Shown one piece after another: positions 27,973 through 36,082 of a stretch of 64,000 nt of DNA. The notes beneath the pieces are model-generated. The model was given only the letters and a program-made list of their open reading frames with translations, was not told the DNA's origin and ran no database searches. Origin of the DNA: Roseovarius sp. ZX-A-9. GTDB taxonomy: Bacteria > Pseudomonadota > Alphaproteobacteria > Rhodobacterales > Rhodobacteraceae. The stretch's first letter is position 1, and each line of letters starts with the position of its first letter. Both the position numbers and the translations under genes were made by a program. The stretch lies in the NCBI RefSeq assembly GCF_028369135.1, contig NZ_JAPWHW010000005.1, positions 124,001-188,000 of the forward strand, in the 5' to 3' direction.

Positions 27973-29148
27973 TTGATTTTAAGACGGCTGATCTATCTGA
28001 TCCTGGTTGCTGCGCTGGCGCCGACACTGGCAGCAGCACATAGAACAGGTGAAAGCTATGTGTACCTGAACATCGGCGAAACTTCGGTTTCCGGGCGTTT
28101 TGAAATACTGCTGAACGACCTGGGTAATTCCATGGCGCTCGACGATGACGGGGATGGCGTCATCACGGAGCAGGAGTTCGACGCCCATAGCGCGGATGCC
28201 TACGCGCGACTACAGTCTGATCTGACTTTTTTCATTGGCGCACAGAGCTATCCTATCGAAATTACCGGTCACGATTTTCTCCCGGTGGGGTTCGGAACCT
28301 TCGCGCGCATCAAATTCACCACCGCCATCAACACCGCGCTGCCAGACACGATCGAAATCGAACACCATCCCTACTACGCGGATGGCGGACCAGAACACCC
28401 GATCTTGCTGGCCATCGAGAGCAATGCACGTTCGGGCCTTGAGGGCAACGAAGCGCGGCATACGCTGATTTTCGCCTCCGGGAGCGACCGGCGCAAGATT
28501 GACCTGACCGGAACCGCCGCAGCCGACCTGTTCAAGAGCTTCGTCATCTACGGCGTCAAACATATCCTGATCGGTCTTGACCACCTTCTGTTTCTGCTCG
28601 CATTGCTCTTTCCTGCGGTTCTGGTGTTCCGCAACAGGCATTGGGAAAGGGTGGACGGGCTGCGCCCGGCCCTGCTCAATGTGCTCGCGGTCGTGACGTT
28701 GTTTACCATCGCGCATTCAATCACGCTGAGCCTTGCCGCACTCGAAATCCTGAGGCTGCCCGAACGATTGGTCGAATCCCTGATCGCGGTCTCCATCGCC
28801 ATTGCTGCCGCTGCGAACCTCGTTGCAGCGCCCCGCCGCCAGATTTGGGTGGTGATCTTTGGCTTCGGGCTGCTGCACGGGATGGGCTTTGCCAACGTGC
28901 TGGCCCCTTACGGCGTCGAGCCATCCAACATCGTCGTCACGCTGCTGGCCTTCAACATCGGTGTCGAACTGGGGCAGATCACATTTGTTGTGGCCTGTTT
29001 CCCGATCCTCTACATGCTGAGAAAGTCGCGGCTCTACATACCGGTGGTGCTATATGGCGGCTCGGCCCTGTTGATCCTGATCGCGCTCTACTGGTTTGTC
29101 GAGCGGGCCTTCGGGATCAACATGTCTGTTTTAAGCCTGCTGACCTGA
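27973..29148 (+). CDS. HupE/UreJ-like integral membrane protein
   Basis: A 391-aa protein with a signal peptide (about residues 1-22), a soluble periplasmic-type domain (about 23-185) and about six membrane segments in the C-terminal half. The KHILIGLDHLLFLLALLFP and FGLLHGMGFANVL motifs, with conserved His/Asp, are typical of the HupE/UreJ_2 family, whose members are linked to nickel or other metal uptake. The N-terminal domain has an EF-hand-like calcium loop (DDDGDGVITEQEF, about residues 55-67). The only suitable start is TTG with AAAAGG about ten bases upstream. First gene of the operon with carrier, dehydrogenase, methyltransferase and adenylation genes. Function in this setting is unknown. 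Confidence 0.75.
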   Translation: MILRRLIYLILVAALAPTLAAAHRTGESYVYLNIGETSVSGRFEILLNDLGNSMALDDDGDGVITEQEFDAHSADAYARLQSDLTFFIGAQSYPIEITGHDFLPVGFGTFARIKFTTAINTALPDTIEIEHHPYYADGGPEHPILLAIESNARSGLEGNEARHTLIFASGSDRRKIDLTGTAAADLFKSFVIYGVKHILIGLDHLLFLLALLFPAVLVFRNRHWERVDGLRPALLNVLAVVTLFTIAHSITLSLAALEILRLPERLVESLIAVSIAIAAAANLVAAPRRQIWVVIFGFGLLHGMGFANVLAPYGVEPSNIVVTLLAFNIGVELGQITFVVACFPILYMLRKSRLYIPVVLYGGSALLILIALYWFVERAFGINMSVLSLLT

Positions 29149-29173
29149 GCGTTGCCAAGAACGGAACTTAAAT

Positions 29174-29428
29174 ATGACCAAGACTGACAACGCACAGGCC
29201 CGTGCGGCCATCCGAGCGTATCTCGCCAGTTCGCCGCTTGCCGGGCACGAGTTCCAGGACAGCGATGAATTGCTGCTCAGCGGGTTACTTGATTCGCTGT
29301 CGGTGATGCGTCTGGTGGCTTTCCTCGAGATGGAATTCGGGATCACCATCCCGCCCGAGGACATCACCGTGACCAATCTGGCGAGCATTGATGCAATGGC
29401 GGCATATCTCGCCCGTGAAAAGGTCTGA
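29174..29428 (+). CDS. Free-standing peptidyl/acyl carrier protein
   Basis: An 84-aa four-helix carrier protein. The phosphopantetheine attachment site is the Ser in GLLDSLSVMRLV (about residue 40). It lies between the HupE-like gene and an acyl-CoA-dehydrogenase-like gene whose start is five bases after its stop. Together with the adenylation enzyme at the end of the operon it matches the PltL-type carrier on which L-prolyl is loaded and oxidised. It would have to be primed by a phosphopantetheinyl transferase, which is not present in this window. Confidence 0.9.
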   Translation: MTKTDNAQARAAIRAYLASSPLAGHEFQDSDELLLSGLLDSLSVMRLVAFLEMEFGITIPPEDITVTNLASIDAMAAYLAREKV

Positions 29429-29432
29429 GCGG

Positions 29433-30608
29433 ATGGCGGAGCGTAGCGAAGGGATGAGTTTCGACCCAACCGATGAGCAGCGCGCGCTCTGCGCCTCCGC
29501 ACGGGAATTCGCGGAAAGCACCCTGAACGCCGGACTGGCCGAACGGGACAGGCACGGCGCGGGCCAAGAGGCCGGATGGCGTGGCCTATGGCAGAAATGT
29601 GCGGATTTCGGCCTGTTCGGCCTTTGTATTCCGCAGGAATACGGCGGCGCGGGGCATAGCACCCTGACCACGATCATGGCGCTCGAAGCGATTGGCCGGG
29701 GCTGCGCGGACAATGGCCTGACCCTTGGAATCAACGGCCAGATTTGGGCGGTTCTGAAACCGATCCTCAGCTTTGGGACAGACGCGCAGAAGCGCAAATA
29801 CGTGCCGGGCCTCATCGACGGGCGTTTGGTCGGCGCGCATGGGCTGACCGAGCTTGAAACAGGCTCTGACGCCATGAGCCTGAAAACCACCGCCGAGGCC
29901 TGCGATGGCGGTTATGTCCTGAACGGCACCAAGGCGTATATCGGCATGGGCCCCGACTGCGATCTGGCGCTCGTCTTTGCCAGCACGACGCCGGATCATG
30001 GCGCGTGGGGTGTCTCGGCCTTTCTGGTCGAAGCGGGCGATGCGGGGTTTGAGCGCGGCCAGCCCGAAGAAAAGATGGGCCTGCGGTCGGTGCCGCTCGG
30101 CGGGCTGCGCCTGACCGATTGCTGGGTGCCCGAAGACCGGCGTCTGGGCCCGGTCGGCGCAGGCATGAGCATTTTCCAGCACACGATGGAGTGGGAGCGC
30201 AGCTTTATCTTCAGCAGCCATGTGGGGGCAATGGCGCGACAACTGGACGAATGCGTAGCCTATTCCCGAAACCGCGAAACCTTTGGCACGCCCATCGGCG
30301 AGAACCAGTCCGTGTCAAACCGTCTGGCCGAGATGCGTCTGCGCGTCGAAACATCGCGCCTGCTCCTGTATCGCGCCGCGTGGCTCAAGGACATGGGGCG
30401 GCCCTCGGCGCTGGAAGCCGCCATGGCCAAGCTGCACATATCCGAAGCATTTGCCGCGTCGAGCCTTGATGCGGTCCGTATTTTCGGTGGCCGGGGGTAT
30501 CTGAGCGCCGACGGAATCGAGCGTAACCTGCGCGATGCGACCGGCGGGCTGATTTATTCCGGAACATCCGATATCCAGCGCCAGATCATCGCCCGGCTGC
30601 TGGACTGA
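29433..30608 (+). CDS. Acyl-CoA-dehydrogenase-like flavoenzyme, probable prolyl-carrier oxidase (PltE-like)
   Basis: A 391-aa member of the acyl-CoA dehydrogenase family with complete N-terminal helical, beta and C-terminal helical domains (LTELETGSDAMSLKTTA; RNRETFGTPIGENQSV; YSGTSDIQRQIIARLL at the C-terminus). Family members beside a free-standing proline adenylase and carrier protein (PltE, RedW, HmrsB-type) oxidise carrier-bound prolyl to pyrrolyl-2-carboxyl or dehydroprolyl. Context here is the same. An inner ATG at 29454 is a possible alternative start. The specific substrate is inferred from the operon; an ordinary acyl-CoA substrate cannot be excluded. Confidence 0.85.
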   Translation: MAERSEGMSFDPTDEQRALCASAREFAESTLNAGLAERDRHGAGQEAGWRGLWQKCADFGLFGLCIPQEYGGAGHSTLTTIMALEAIGRGCADNGLTLGINGQIWAVLKPILSFGTDAQKRKYVPGLIDGRLVGAHGLTELETGSDAMSLKTTAEACDGGYVLNGTKAYIGMGPDCDLALVFASTTPDHGAWGVSAFLVEAGDAGFERGQPEEKMGLRSVPLGGLRLTDCWVPEDRRLGPVGAGMSIFQHTMEWERSFIFSSHVGAMARQLDECVAYSRNRETFGTPIGENQSVSNRLAEMRLRVETSRLLLYRAAWLKDMGRPSALEAAMAKLHISEAFAASSLDAVRIFGGRGYLSADGIERNLRDATGGLIYSGTSDIQRQIIARLLD

Positions 30609-30611
30609 CGG

Positions 30612-31724
30612 ATGGCTGATCCGCCTGCGGCACCTTCTGCACCGCTGTCAAAGGCCGAGGTGAATGATCGCCTTATCAAGGCAATACATGCCCACCGGCT
30701 GCACCGGGAGGTAGAGTCGCTGCTGGCGCTGCCGCCCGTAGCCCTGCCAGACGATGCACGGCCCACGGTGTTGGCGGCAGCCGCAACCCTCGCGGCAATC
30801 GCATCGGACATCCGGCAGGCGCAGCAAGCGATCATCGCGCGCCTTGCGGCAATGGGGTTTTCGGCGCGCCCCGAACAGGCCGTGCCTGCGCAGTTTCAGC
30901 AGTTCACCCAGCAGATCCCCCCGAACCAGATCGAAGCCGCGCTGCGGGCAGCCGCCGCAGAGGGTTACGCCATCCCGAACGGCATCGGGCCTGCAGCACT
31001 CCGCGCGCTGCGGTACACGCATGGCGAGCTTGCCCTGATGAAACGCGATGCCGTCACGACGCGGATGACGCTCCGCTGGGGCGCGCCTTTGCCGCGCACA
31101 ATGGGCTGTATCCGACGTGTCCTGTCGCCGGGACTTGCGGATTTTGCCACCGCATCACCGCCCGCATGGCTCTGGCCCGCCTATTTCGCGATAAAACCGG
31201 CTCGGGTGCTCCGCAAAATCCTGCACGGGCGGGCCGGACAGGTGGCTCCCGGTCGCTATGACCCCGGCATCAACTTGGGCACCCCCCTCCCCCTCGTCGC
31301 GCAACTGCTCGATATCGCTGGCGTCTCCGACGTTGATACGTTGTTCGATTTCGGATGCGGCGATGGCCGGGTCGTGACCGCAGCTGCGCAGAGCCGGAAC
31401 TGTGAGGCGGTCGGCGTGGAACGGGACGCGGAGCTTGCCGGGATTGCGCGCGCGACCGCGCAGGCCGCAGGCGTTTCGGGCCGCGTCCGCATCATCACCG
31501 GCGATGCCGCCGACACGGATATTTCCGAGGCCACGGTCGCCTTTCTATTCCAGCCGATGACCATTCTGAAACCTCTGCTCGACCGGCTGCGCGGGAATCT
31601 GCGCCCCGGCGCCCGCATTCTGGTACATGAACAATCGCCGCTGGCACCGGGTCTGCACCCCGACCTTTCCGTGCCAGTCTTTGCCGCCAATGCGCTGACG
31701 GTCGCACATGTCTGGTATTGTTGA
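30612..31724 (+). CDS. SAM-dependent methyltransferase with an unfamiliar N-terminal half
   Basis: A 370-aa protein. The C-terminal part (about residues 215-370) is a class I Rossmann methyltransferase: DTLFDFGCGDGRVVTAA is motif I and GDAADTDIS, FLFQPMTILKPLLDRL follow. The N-terminal 200 residues are rich in Ala and Gln and hold no domain I recognise. The start is three bases after the dehydrogenase stop, so it belongs to the same operon. It could methylate the peptide product or an intermediate, but neither substrate nor target atom can be read from the sequence. Confidence 0.8.
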   Translation: MADPPAAPSAPLSKAEVNDRLIKAIHAHRLHREVESLLALPPVALPDDARPTVLAAAATLAAIASDIRQAQQAIIARLAAMGFSARPEQAVPAQFQQFTQQIPPNQIEAALRAAAAEGYAIPNGIGPAALRALRYTHGELALMKRDAVTTRMTLRWGAPLPRTMGCIRRVLSPGLADFATASPPAWLWPAYFAIKPARVLRKILHGRAGQVAPGRYDPGINLGTPLPLVAQLLDIAGVSDVDTLFDFGCGDGRVVTAAAQSRNCEAVGVERDAELAGIARATAQAAGVSGRVRIITGDAADTDISEATVAFLFQPMTILKPLLDRLRGNLRPGARILVHEQSPLAPGLHPDLSVPVFAANALTVAHVWYC

Positions 31725-31779
31725 TAAATCCACCGCACCGCGGCGTGCCGGGCAGGCAGGATCTTGAGGAAAGAACACG

Positions 31780-33351
31780 ATGAGAGTGAATTTTCTGCAC
31801 GAGATGGTCGACCGATCTGCCTCCCGCGATCCGAACCGGGAGGCATTTCGGTTTCTGGGCAATAGCCTGACCTATCAGGCGCTGGCGACCCTGAGCTCCC
31901 GCCTCGCGGGGGTGTTGATGGATCAGGGCGTGCGGCGCGGCGACCGCGTTGGCATCTACATGAACAAGGCACTTGAAACGCCGGTCGCGCTCTACGGCAT
32001 CCTCAAGGCCGGCGCAGCCTATGTGCCGATTGATCCCGGCGCGCCGGTCGAAAGGGTCGCCACAATGCTGGAGCATTGCGGCGTGCGGCATCTGATCACC
32101 GGCAACGACAAACGCGCCCAAGTACAGGCACTGCTGGATGGCAAGGCCAGGCTCGACTGCGTTATCGGTCTGTCCGACGACCCTGAGGGAGACGCGCAGA
32201 GCATCAGCTGGGACGCGATCCGGGCGGCACCGCCCGCCGCATCAGCGAAAGTCACCCCCGAAGATATCGCCTATATCATGTACACTTCCGGCTCGACCGG
32301 AACGCCGAAGGGGATCACGCATACCCATTCCAGCGGGCTGAGTTATGCGCGGGCCATCGCCGATCTCTACGCCATCACATCGTCCGACCGCTTCGGCAAC
32401 CACTCGCCCCTGCATTTCGACATCTCGCTCTTTGACTACCTGTGCGCACCGCTCTGCGGGGCCACGACAATCATCATCCCCGAACCCTACACCAAGCTGC
32501 CCGCAAGTCTGTCGGAACTGATGGAGGCAGAGCGCCTGACGGTCTGGTTTTCCGCCCCCCACGCGCTGACCCAGCTCCTGCTTCGCGGCGTTCTGGACAA
32601 GCGCGACCTGTCCACGCTGCGATGGGTGATCTTCGGCGGAGAACCCTTTCCGCCGAAATACCTTGGCGCGCTTATGGCGCAATGGCCCCATGCGCGTTTC
32701 AGCAATTCCTATGGCCCCGCCGAGGTGAACATGTGCACCTATCATCACGTGGATGCGCCCGTGACCGAGACCACCGAAACCATTCCCATCGGGCGCGCCT
32801 GGAATATCGCCGAAGCGTTGATCCTGGATGAAAACGATCATCAGGTGGCACCGGGTGAAACTGGCGAATTGCTGATCCGATCACCGACGCGAATGCGGGG
32901 CTACTGGCGGGCGCCCGCGCTGAACGCGGCTTGTTTCTATCGCCGCAACGTAACCGATGACATCACAGACGTGTTCTATCGGACCGGCGATATCGTGGTC
33001 GAGGATGGCGCGCACGGGATGCTGTTTCTGGGGCGCAAGGATCGGCAGATCAAGATACGCGGTTTTCGGATCGAATTGGACGAGGTGGAGGCCGTGCTTG
33101 CCGAGCATGGCAACGTCGAAGAGGCCGGCAGTTATACGGCCCGTGAAGGCACCGTTATCGAAGCGGCAGTCACATTGCACGGCAGCAGCACTGTTTCGGC
33201 CAATGACCTGCTGCGACATTGTGCAGACCGCTTGCCATCCTATGCCGTCCCGCAGGCCGTACACATCATCGACGCCTTTCCCCGCACGACCTCGCAGAAA
33301 ATCGACAGGCGCGCGCTTGCCGCGCGGTTCGATGGTAACGAGGTGGGTTGA
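31780..33351 (+). CDS. Free-standing amino-acid adenylation enzyme (PltF-like prolyl-AMP ligase)
   Basis: A 523-aa member of the ANL superfamily without carrier or condensation domains. Core motifs: YIMYTSGSTGTPKG (A3), SNSYGPAEVNMCTYH (A5), GELLIRSPTRMRGYW (A6), YRTGDIV (A7), GRKDRQIKIRGFRIELDEVE (A8) and the A10 lysine in TSQKIDRRAL. The SPLHFDISLFDYL stretch resembles PltF/PigI enzymes that load proline onto a separate carrier. Specificity positions aligned by eye read D-I-F-F-I-G-S-M-C, which I cannot assign firmly. The partners are the carrier at 29174-29428 and the dehydrogenase at 29433-30608. It is the last gene of the operon and convergent with tonB. Confidence 0.87.
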   Translation: MRVNFLHEMVDRSASRDPNREAFRFLGNSLTYQALATLSSRLAGVLMDQGVRRGDRVGIYMNKALETPVALYGILKAGAAYVPIDPGAPVERVATMLEHCGVRHLITGNDKRAQVQALLDGKARLDCVIGLSDDPEGDAQSISWDAIRAAPPAASAKVTPEDIAYIMYTSGSTGTPKGITHTHSSGLSYARAIADLYAITSSDRFGNHSPLHFDISLFDYLCAPLCGATTIIIPEPYTKLPASLSELMEAERLTVWFSAPHALTQLLLRGVLDKRDLSTLRWVIFGGEPFPPKYLGALMAQWPHARFSNSYGPAEVNMCTYHHVDAPVTETTETIPIGRAWNIAEALILDENDHQVAPGETGELLIRSPTRMRGYWRAPALNAACFYRRNVTDDITDVFYRTGDIVVEDGAHGMLFLGRKDRQIKIRGFRIELDEVEAVLAEHGNVEEAGSYTAREGTVIEAAVTLHGSSTVSANDLLRHCADRLPSYAVPQAVHIIDAFPRTTSQKIDRRALAARFDGNEVG

Positions 33352-33502
33352 GAGCGCCGGCACTGCTGGCTCTACGCAGGTCGACACCGTGGAACTGGAT
33401 GAAAATGAGTAAGCTGCCGCTGCCGATCAGGGGTAAGGGGCGGGATCGTTATTGCAGAATGATGATTCGACATGTTGAGGGCGCATGTAACCCTGCAAAC
33501 CG

Positions 33503-34387
33503 CTAGCTATTGAACGTCATCGCCAAGGTGAATGTATAGCTCGGCTTGGTCAATCCGTTTGGGGCAGAGGGAAACCGACGGGAAGCGCGCACAGCGCGCA
33601 GTGCGGCCTTGTCCAGCACCTGATGGCCTGACGAACCCGCCAGGGAAACGCCGCGCAGGCTTCCGTCACGGCCCACGGTGATCCGCACCGTAACTGTGCC
33701 CGACGCCCCCCGCGCGCCAGCCGGATATCGCTTTGCCTGTTCAATCTTACGCCGCACCTTCGCCCCCCACTGGGCGGTCAGGCTCTGGATCTGGCCCGCG
33801 TTCAAGGTCGCGGGGCGCTGCTGGCCTTGCGTTCCGGCATTGGCCCCGCTTCCCTGGCCACTGGCCTTCTGCAGCGCACTGGACCTTGACGTGACCGGCG
33901 ACTTTTTCTGCTTGCGTGATTCCTGCGCCGGGGCCTGGCGCGCCAAATCCTTGGGTCGTGCCGTCGGGCGAATATCGGCGAGCCGTGCAGTCTCGGTCTC
34001 GGGCCGGGGATCCGGCACCTCAGGCGGCAGCGGGCTGGCCGTCACGCTGCGATTCGGCAGGCTTTCCGATTGCGGGACGGCGAGGCTCAAGGGTTGCGGG
34101 GCTTGCATGGGCGGGGGTGAATCGGTTTGAGCCTGTGGAATCTGGGGGACGGGCGTAGCCAATTGCGGTGTCTCGGGCGCGGCAGGCTCCACCGCCAGAT
34201 CGGGCGGTCTCTCCCAAACTTCGACCATGGCGGCGACCGTGGCGCTGGCGGCTTGAAGCGACACAACCGAGGTGCCTTGGTTTCCAGCCGCCTGCGCGCC
34301 CTTGAGATCCGGCACAGAGGCCGCGACCACCAAATGCGCTCCCGCCGCGAGAGCGACGAACACCCCAAATTCCATCACCCCCCTCAT
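33503..34387 (-). CDS. tonB: TonB energy-transducing protein
   Basis: A 294-aa protein with an N-terminal membrane anchor (about residues 5-24, FGVFVALAAGAHLVVAAS), a long Pro-rich periplasmic linker and a C-terminal TonB domain (about 215-294; YPAGARGASGTVTVRITVGRDGSL, then VRASRRFPSAP). It transmits proton-motive force from ExbB-ExbD to an outer-membrane receptor. The start at 34387 overlaps the exbD stop as ATGA. It is the last gene of a six-gene copper-receptor operon, convergent with the NRPS-cluster adenylation gene. Confidence 0.93.
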   Translation of the reverse strand: MRGVMEFGVFVALAAGAHLVVAASVPDLKGAQAAGNQGTSVVSLQAASATVAAMVEVWERPPDLAVEPAAPETPQLATPVPQIPQAQTDSPPPMQAPQPLSLAVPQSESLPNRSVTASPLPPEVPDPRPETETARLADIRPTARPKDLARQAPAQESRKQKKSPVTSRSSALQKASGQGSGANAGTQGQQRPATLNAGQIQSLTAQWGAKVRRKIEQAKRYPAGARGASGTVTVRITVGRDGSLRGVSLAGSSGHQVLDKAALRAVRASRRFPSAPNGLTKPSYTFTLAMTFNS

Positions 34388-34809
34388 TCCGACACCGTTA
34401 CCAGTTGGATCTCGGGGAAGCCCGCCTGTGCGATACGCGGCATGAGCCCGGCCAGTCGCGCGCCCGACACGTGCGCATCCGCCCTCAGGACCAAGCGGGG
34501 CTGCTCGCCCCTGTCCGAACACCCCTCGATTTGGCAGTAGCTGTCTTTTGCGGCCTCAAGCGCGGCCAGCGCGGCCTCTTCGTCCATGTTTTCGCCAAAA
34601 GCCAGCGCACCATCCCGGCTCAGATACAGCGTGAATGCGCCATCCGCCGGTGCGCCGTCGCCGGTCACGTCAGGCGGCGTGACATCAAACGGCTCGGGCG
34701 GAGCGATTTGCGCGGTCATGAGAAAGAAGATCAGCAACAGGAACACCACGTTGATCATCGGTACGATGCTTTCAGGTAGCTTTCGGCGCGGGGGATCGGG
34801 AAATTGCAT
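34384..34809 (-). CDS. exbD: ExbD/TolR-family proton-channel protein
   Basis: A 141-aa protein with a single N-terminal membrane helix carrying the conserved Asn variant (SIVPMINVVFLLLIFFLM, about residues 14-31) and a C-terminal periplasmic domain. The usual channel Asp in PMID is replaced by Asn here; the other ExbD copy upstream retains PMIDVVFL. The two paralogues may assemble as a mixed dimer. It lies three bases after the first exbD and overlaps tonB by four. Confidence 0.88.
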   Translation of the reverse strand: MQFPDPPRRKLPESIVPMINVVFLLLIFFLMTAQIAPPEPFDVTPPDVTGDGAPADGAFTLYLSRDGALAFGENMDEEAALAALEAAKDSYCQIEGCSDRGEQPRLVLRADAHVSGARLAGLMPRIAQAGFPEIQLVTVSE

Positions 34810-34812
34810 ATC

Positions 34813-35196
34813 CTACTCCACCAGAACCAGAGTACTCAGCCCCGCGTCGGTCAGCTGCTGCATCACGTCGACCACGCGTTGTAGAATGGCGCCGGACCGC
34901 GCCCGCAGAACGACCGTGTCGGTCGGAGCCTGCGTCAACTCCAGCACTGCGGCGGCCAGCGCGTCAGGCTCCACGCTCCGGCCATTGAGCAGAACCTGGT
35001 CGGGCAGGATGTCGATCAGGCGCGGTGGGCCGGTATAGGCGCTGTCGCCGGCCTCCCCGCCCGCGTTCAGCGGCAGATGCGTATCCACGCCGAAGCGTGA
35101 GGCCAGCATGAAGAAGACCAGCAACAGGAACACCACGTCGATCATCGGCGTCAGGCTGGGCTTGCGGCGCGGCTTCGGGGGAGCGAAAACGAACAT
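34813..35196 (-). CDS. exbD: ExbD/TolR-family protein, first copy
   Basis: A 127-aa protein with the canonical LTPMIDVVFLLLVFFML membrane helix (about residues 16-32) including the protonatable Asp, and a C-terminal domain with VVLRARSGAILQRVVDVM. The start at 35196 is one base after the exbB stop. Works with ExbB to drive TonB. Confidence 0.92.
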   Translation of the reverse strand: MFVFAPPKPRRKPSLTPMIDVVFLLLVFFMLASRFGVDTHLPLNAGGEAGDSAYTGPPRLIDILPDQVLLNGRSVEPDALAAAVLELTQAPTDTVVLRARSGAILQRVVDVMQQLTDAGLSTLVLVE

Positions 35197-35197
35197 C

Positions 35198-36082
35198 CTA
35201 CTCAGCCGCCTGCGCCATTGCCGCCTTGTCCATCTGCGATGTCGGGCGCAGGAATATCCGCGTTGCGGCATCCTCCATCTCCAGTCGCAGGCGGTCGACA
35301 ATGCTTTCGAACCATGTCAACGCCATCGCCGCCGGGATCGCCACCGCCATGCCTGCGGCCGTGGTCAACAACGCCTCCCAGATCCCGCCGGCAAGCATCG
35401 ACGGATCGGCACGGCTCCCGGCCTCTTGCAGGGCCTGGAAAGCGGCGATCATACCCAACACCGTGCCCAGGAGACCCAGCAGGGGCGCAATCGCCACGAT
35501 CAGCTCCAAAGGGCGCAGGCCAACGCGCGCCCGCGCAAGCAGGTTGCGCGCGACGCGTTCGGTTTCGGCGCGCTCTCCGGTGTTATCGAGCGACGCGTCG
35601 CGCCGGGCCGTCATCGCGGCCCGGATCAGTTGGGCCCGGCAACTTCGCCGTCTCTCCAGCAGGGCAAGCGCCTGGACTTCCTGTCCCGAGGCCCACAGGT
35701 CCACTGCGGCGCGGGCATTGCGTCCGCCACTCCAGGCCCCCATCAGCATCAGCCGCCAGATCTTCCAGAGGGTCAGGGCCAAGGCCACGACCGAAAGCGC
35801 GGTGATCGCCCAGATCGCAGACCCGCCCAAACGCACGAACCGCACCGCGCGCTGCAAGGACGTGCCGTCTGCAGCCGGGGCGGGGCCGAGGTCAGTCTCG
35901 ATGACTGTTGTCTCTGCCACATCAAGCCCGGCCTGGGGCAGCTCGGAGGGCGCGGTTACGCCTCCCTCCTGCGCCTCGGCCTCGCCCAGCGGCATCATCG
36001 TCAAGGCAAGAAATAGCGATAGCGGCAACGCCCAGAGGGCGCCTGCAATAATCGCCCTAGAACCGCGTATCAAGCGAGACAT
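35198..36082 (-). CDS. exbB: ExbB/MotA/TolQ-family proton-channel protein
   Basis: A 294-aa protein: an N-terminal signal-like segment (about 10-37), a periplasmic spacer and three membrane helices. The conserved LELIVAIAPLLGLLGTVLGMIAAF and WEALLTTAAGMAVAIPAAM segments are in the C-terminal half. The start at 36082 has GGAGG eight bases upstream and lies inside the receptor reading frame, overlapping it by 26 bases, so the two are coupled. Forms the proton channel with the ExbD proteins. Confidence 0.93.
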   Translation of the reverse strand: MSRLIRGSRAIIAGALWALPLSLFLALTMMPLGEAEAQEGGVTAPSELPQAGLDVAETTVIETDLGPAPAADGTSLQRAVRFVRLGGSAIWAITALSVVALALTLWKIWRLMLMGAWSGGRNARAAVDLWASGQEVQALALLERRRSCRAQLIRAAMTARRDASLDNTGERAETERVARNLLARARVGLRPLELIVAIAPLLGLLGTVLGMIAAFQALQEAGSRADPSMLAGGIWEALLTTAAGMAVAIPAAMALTWFESIVDRLRLEMEDAATRIFLRPTSQMDKAAMAQAAE

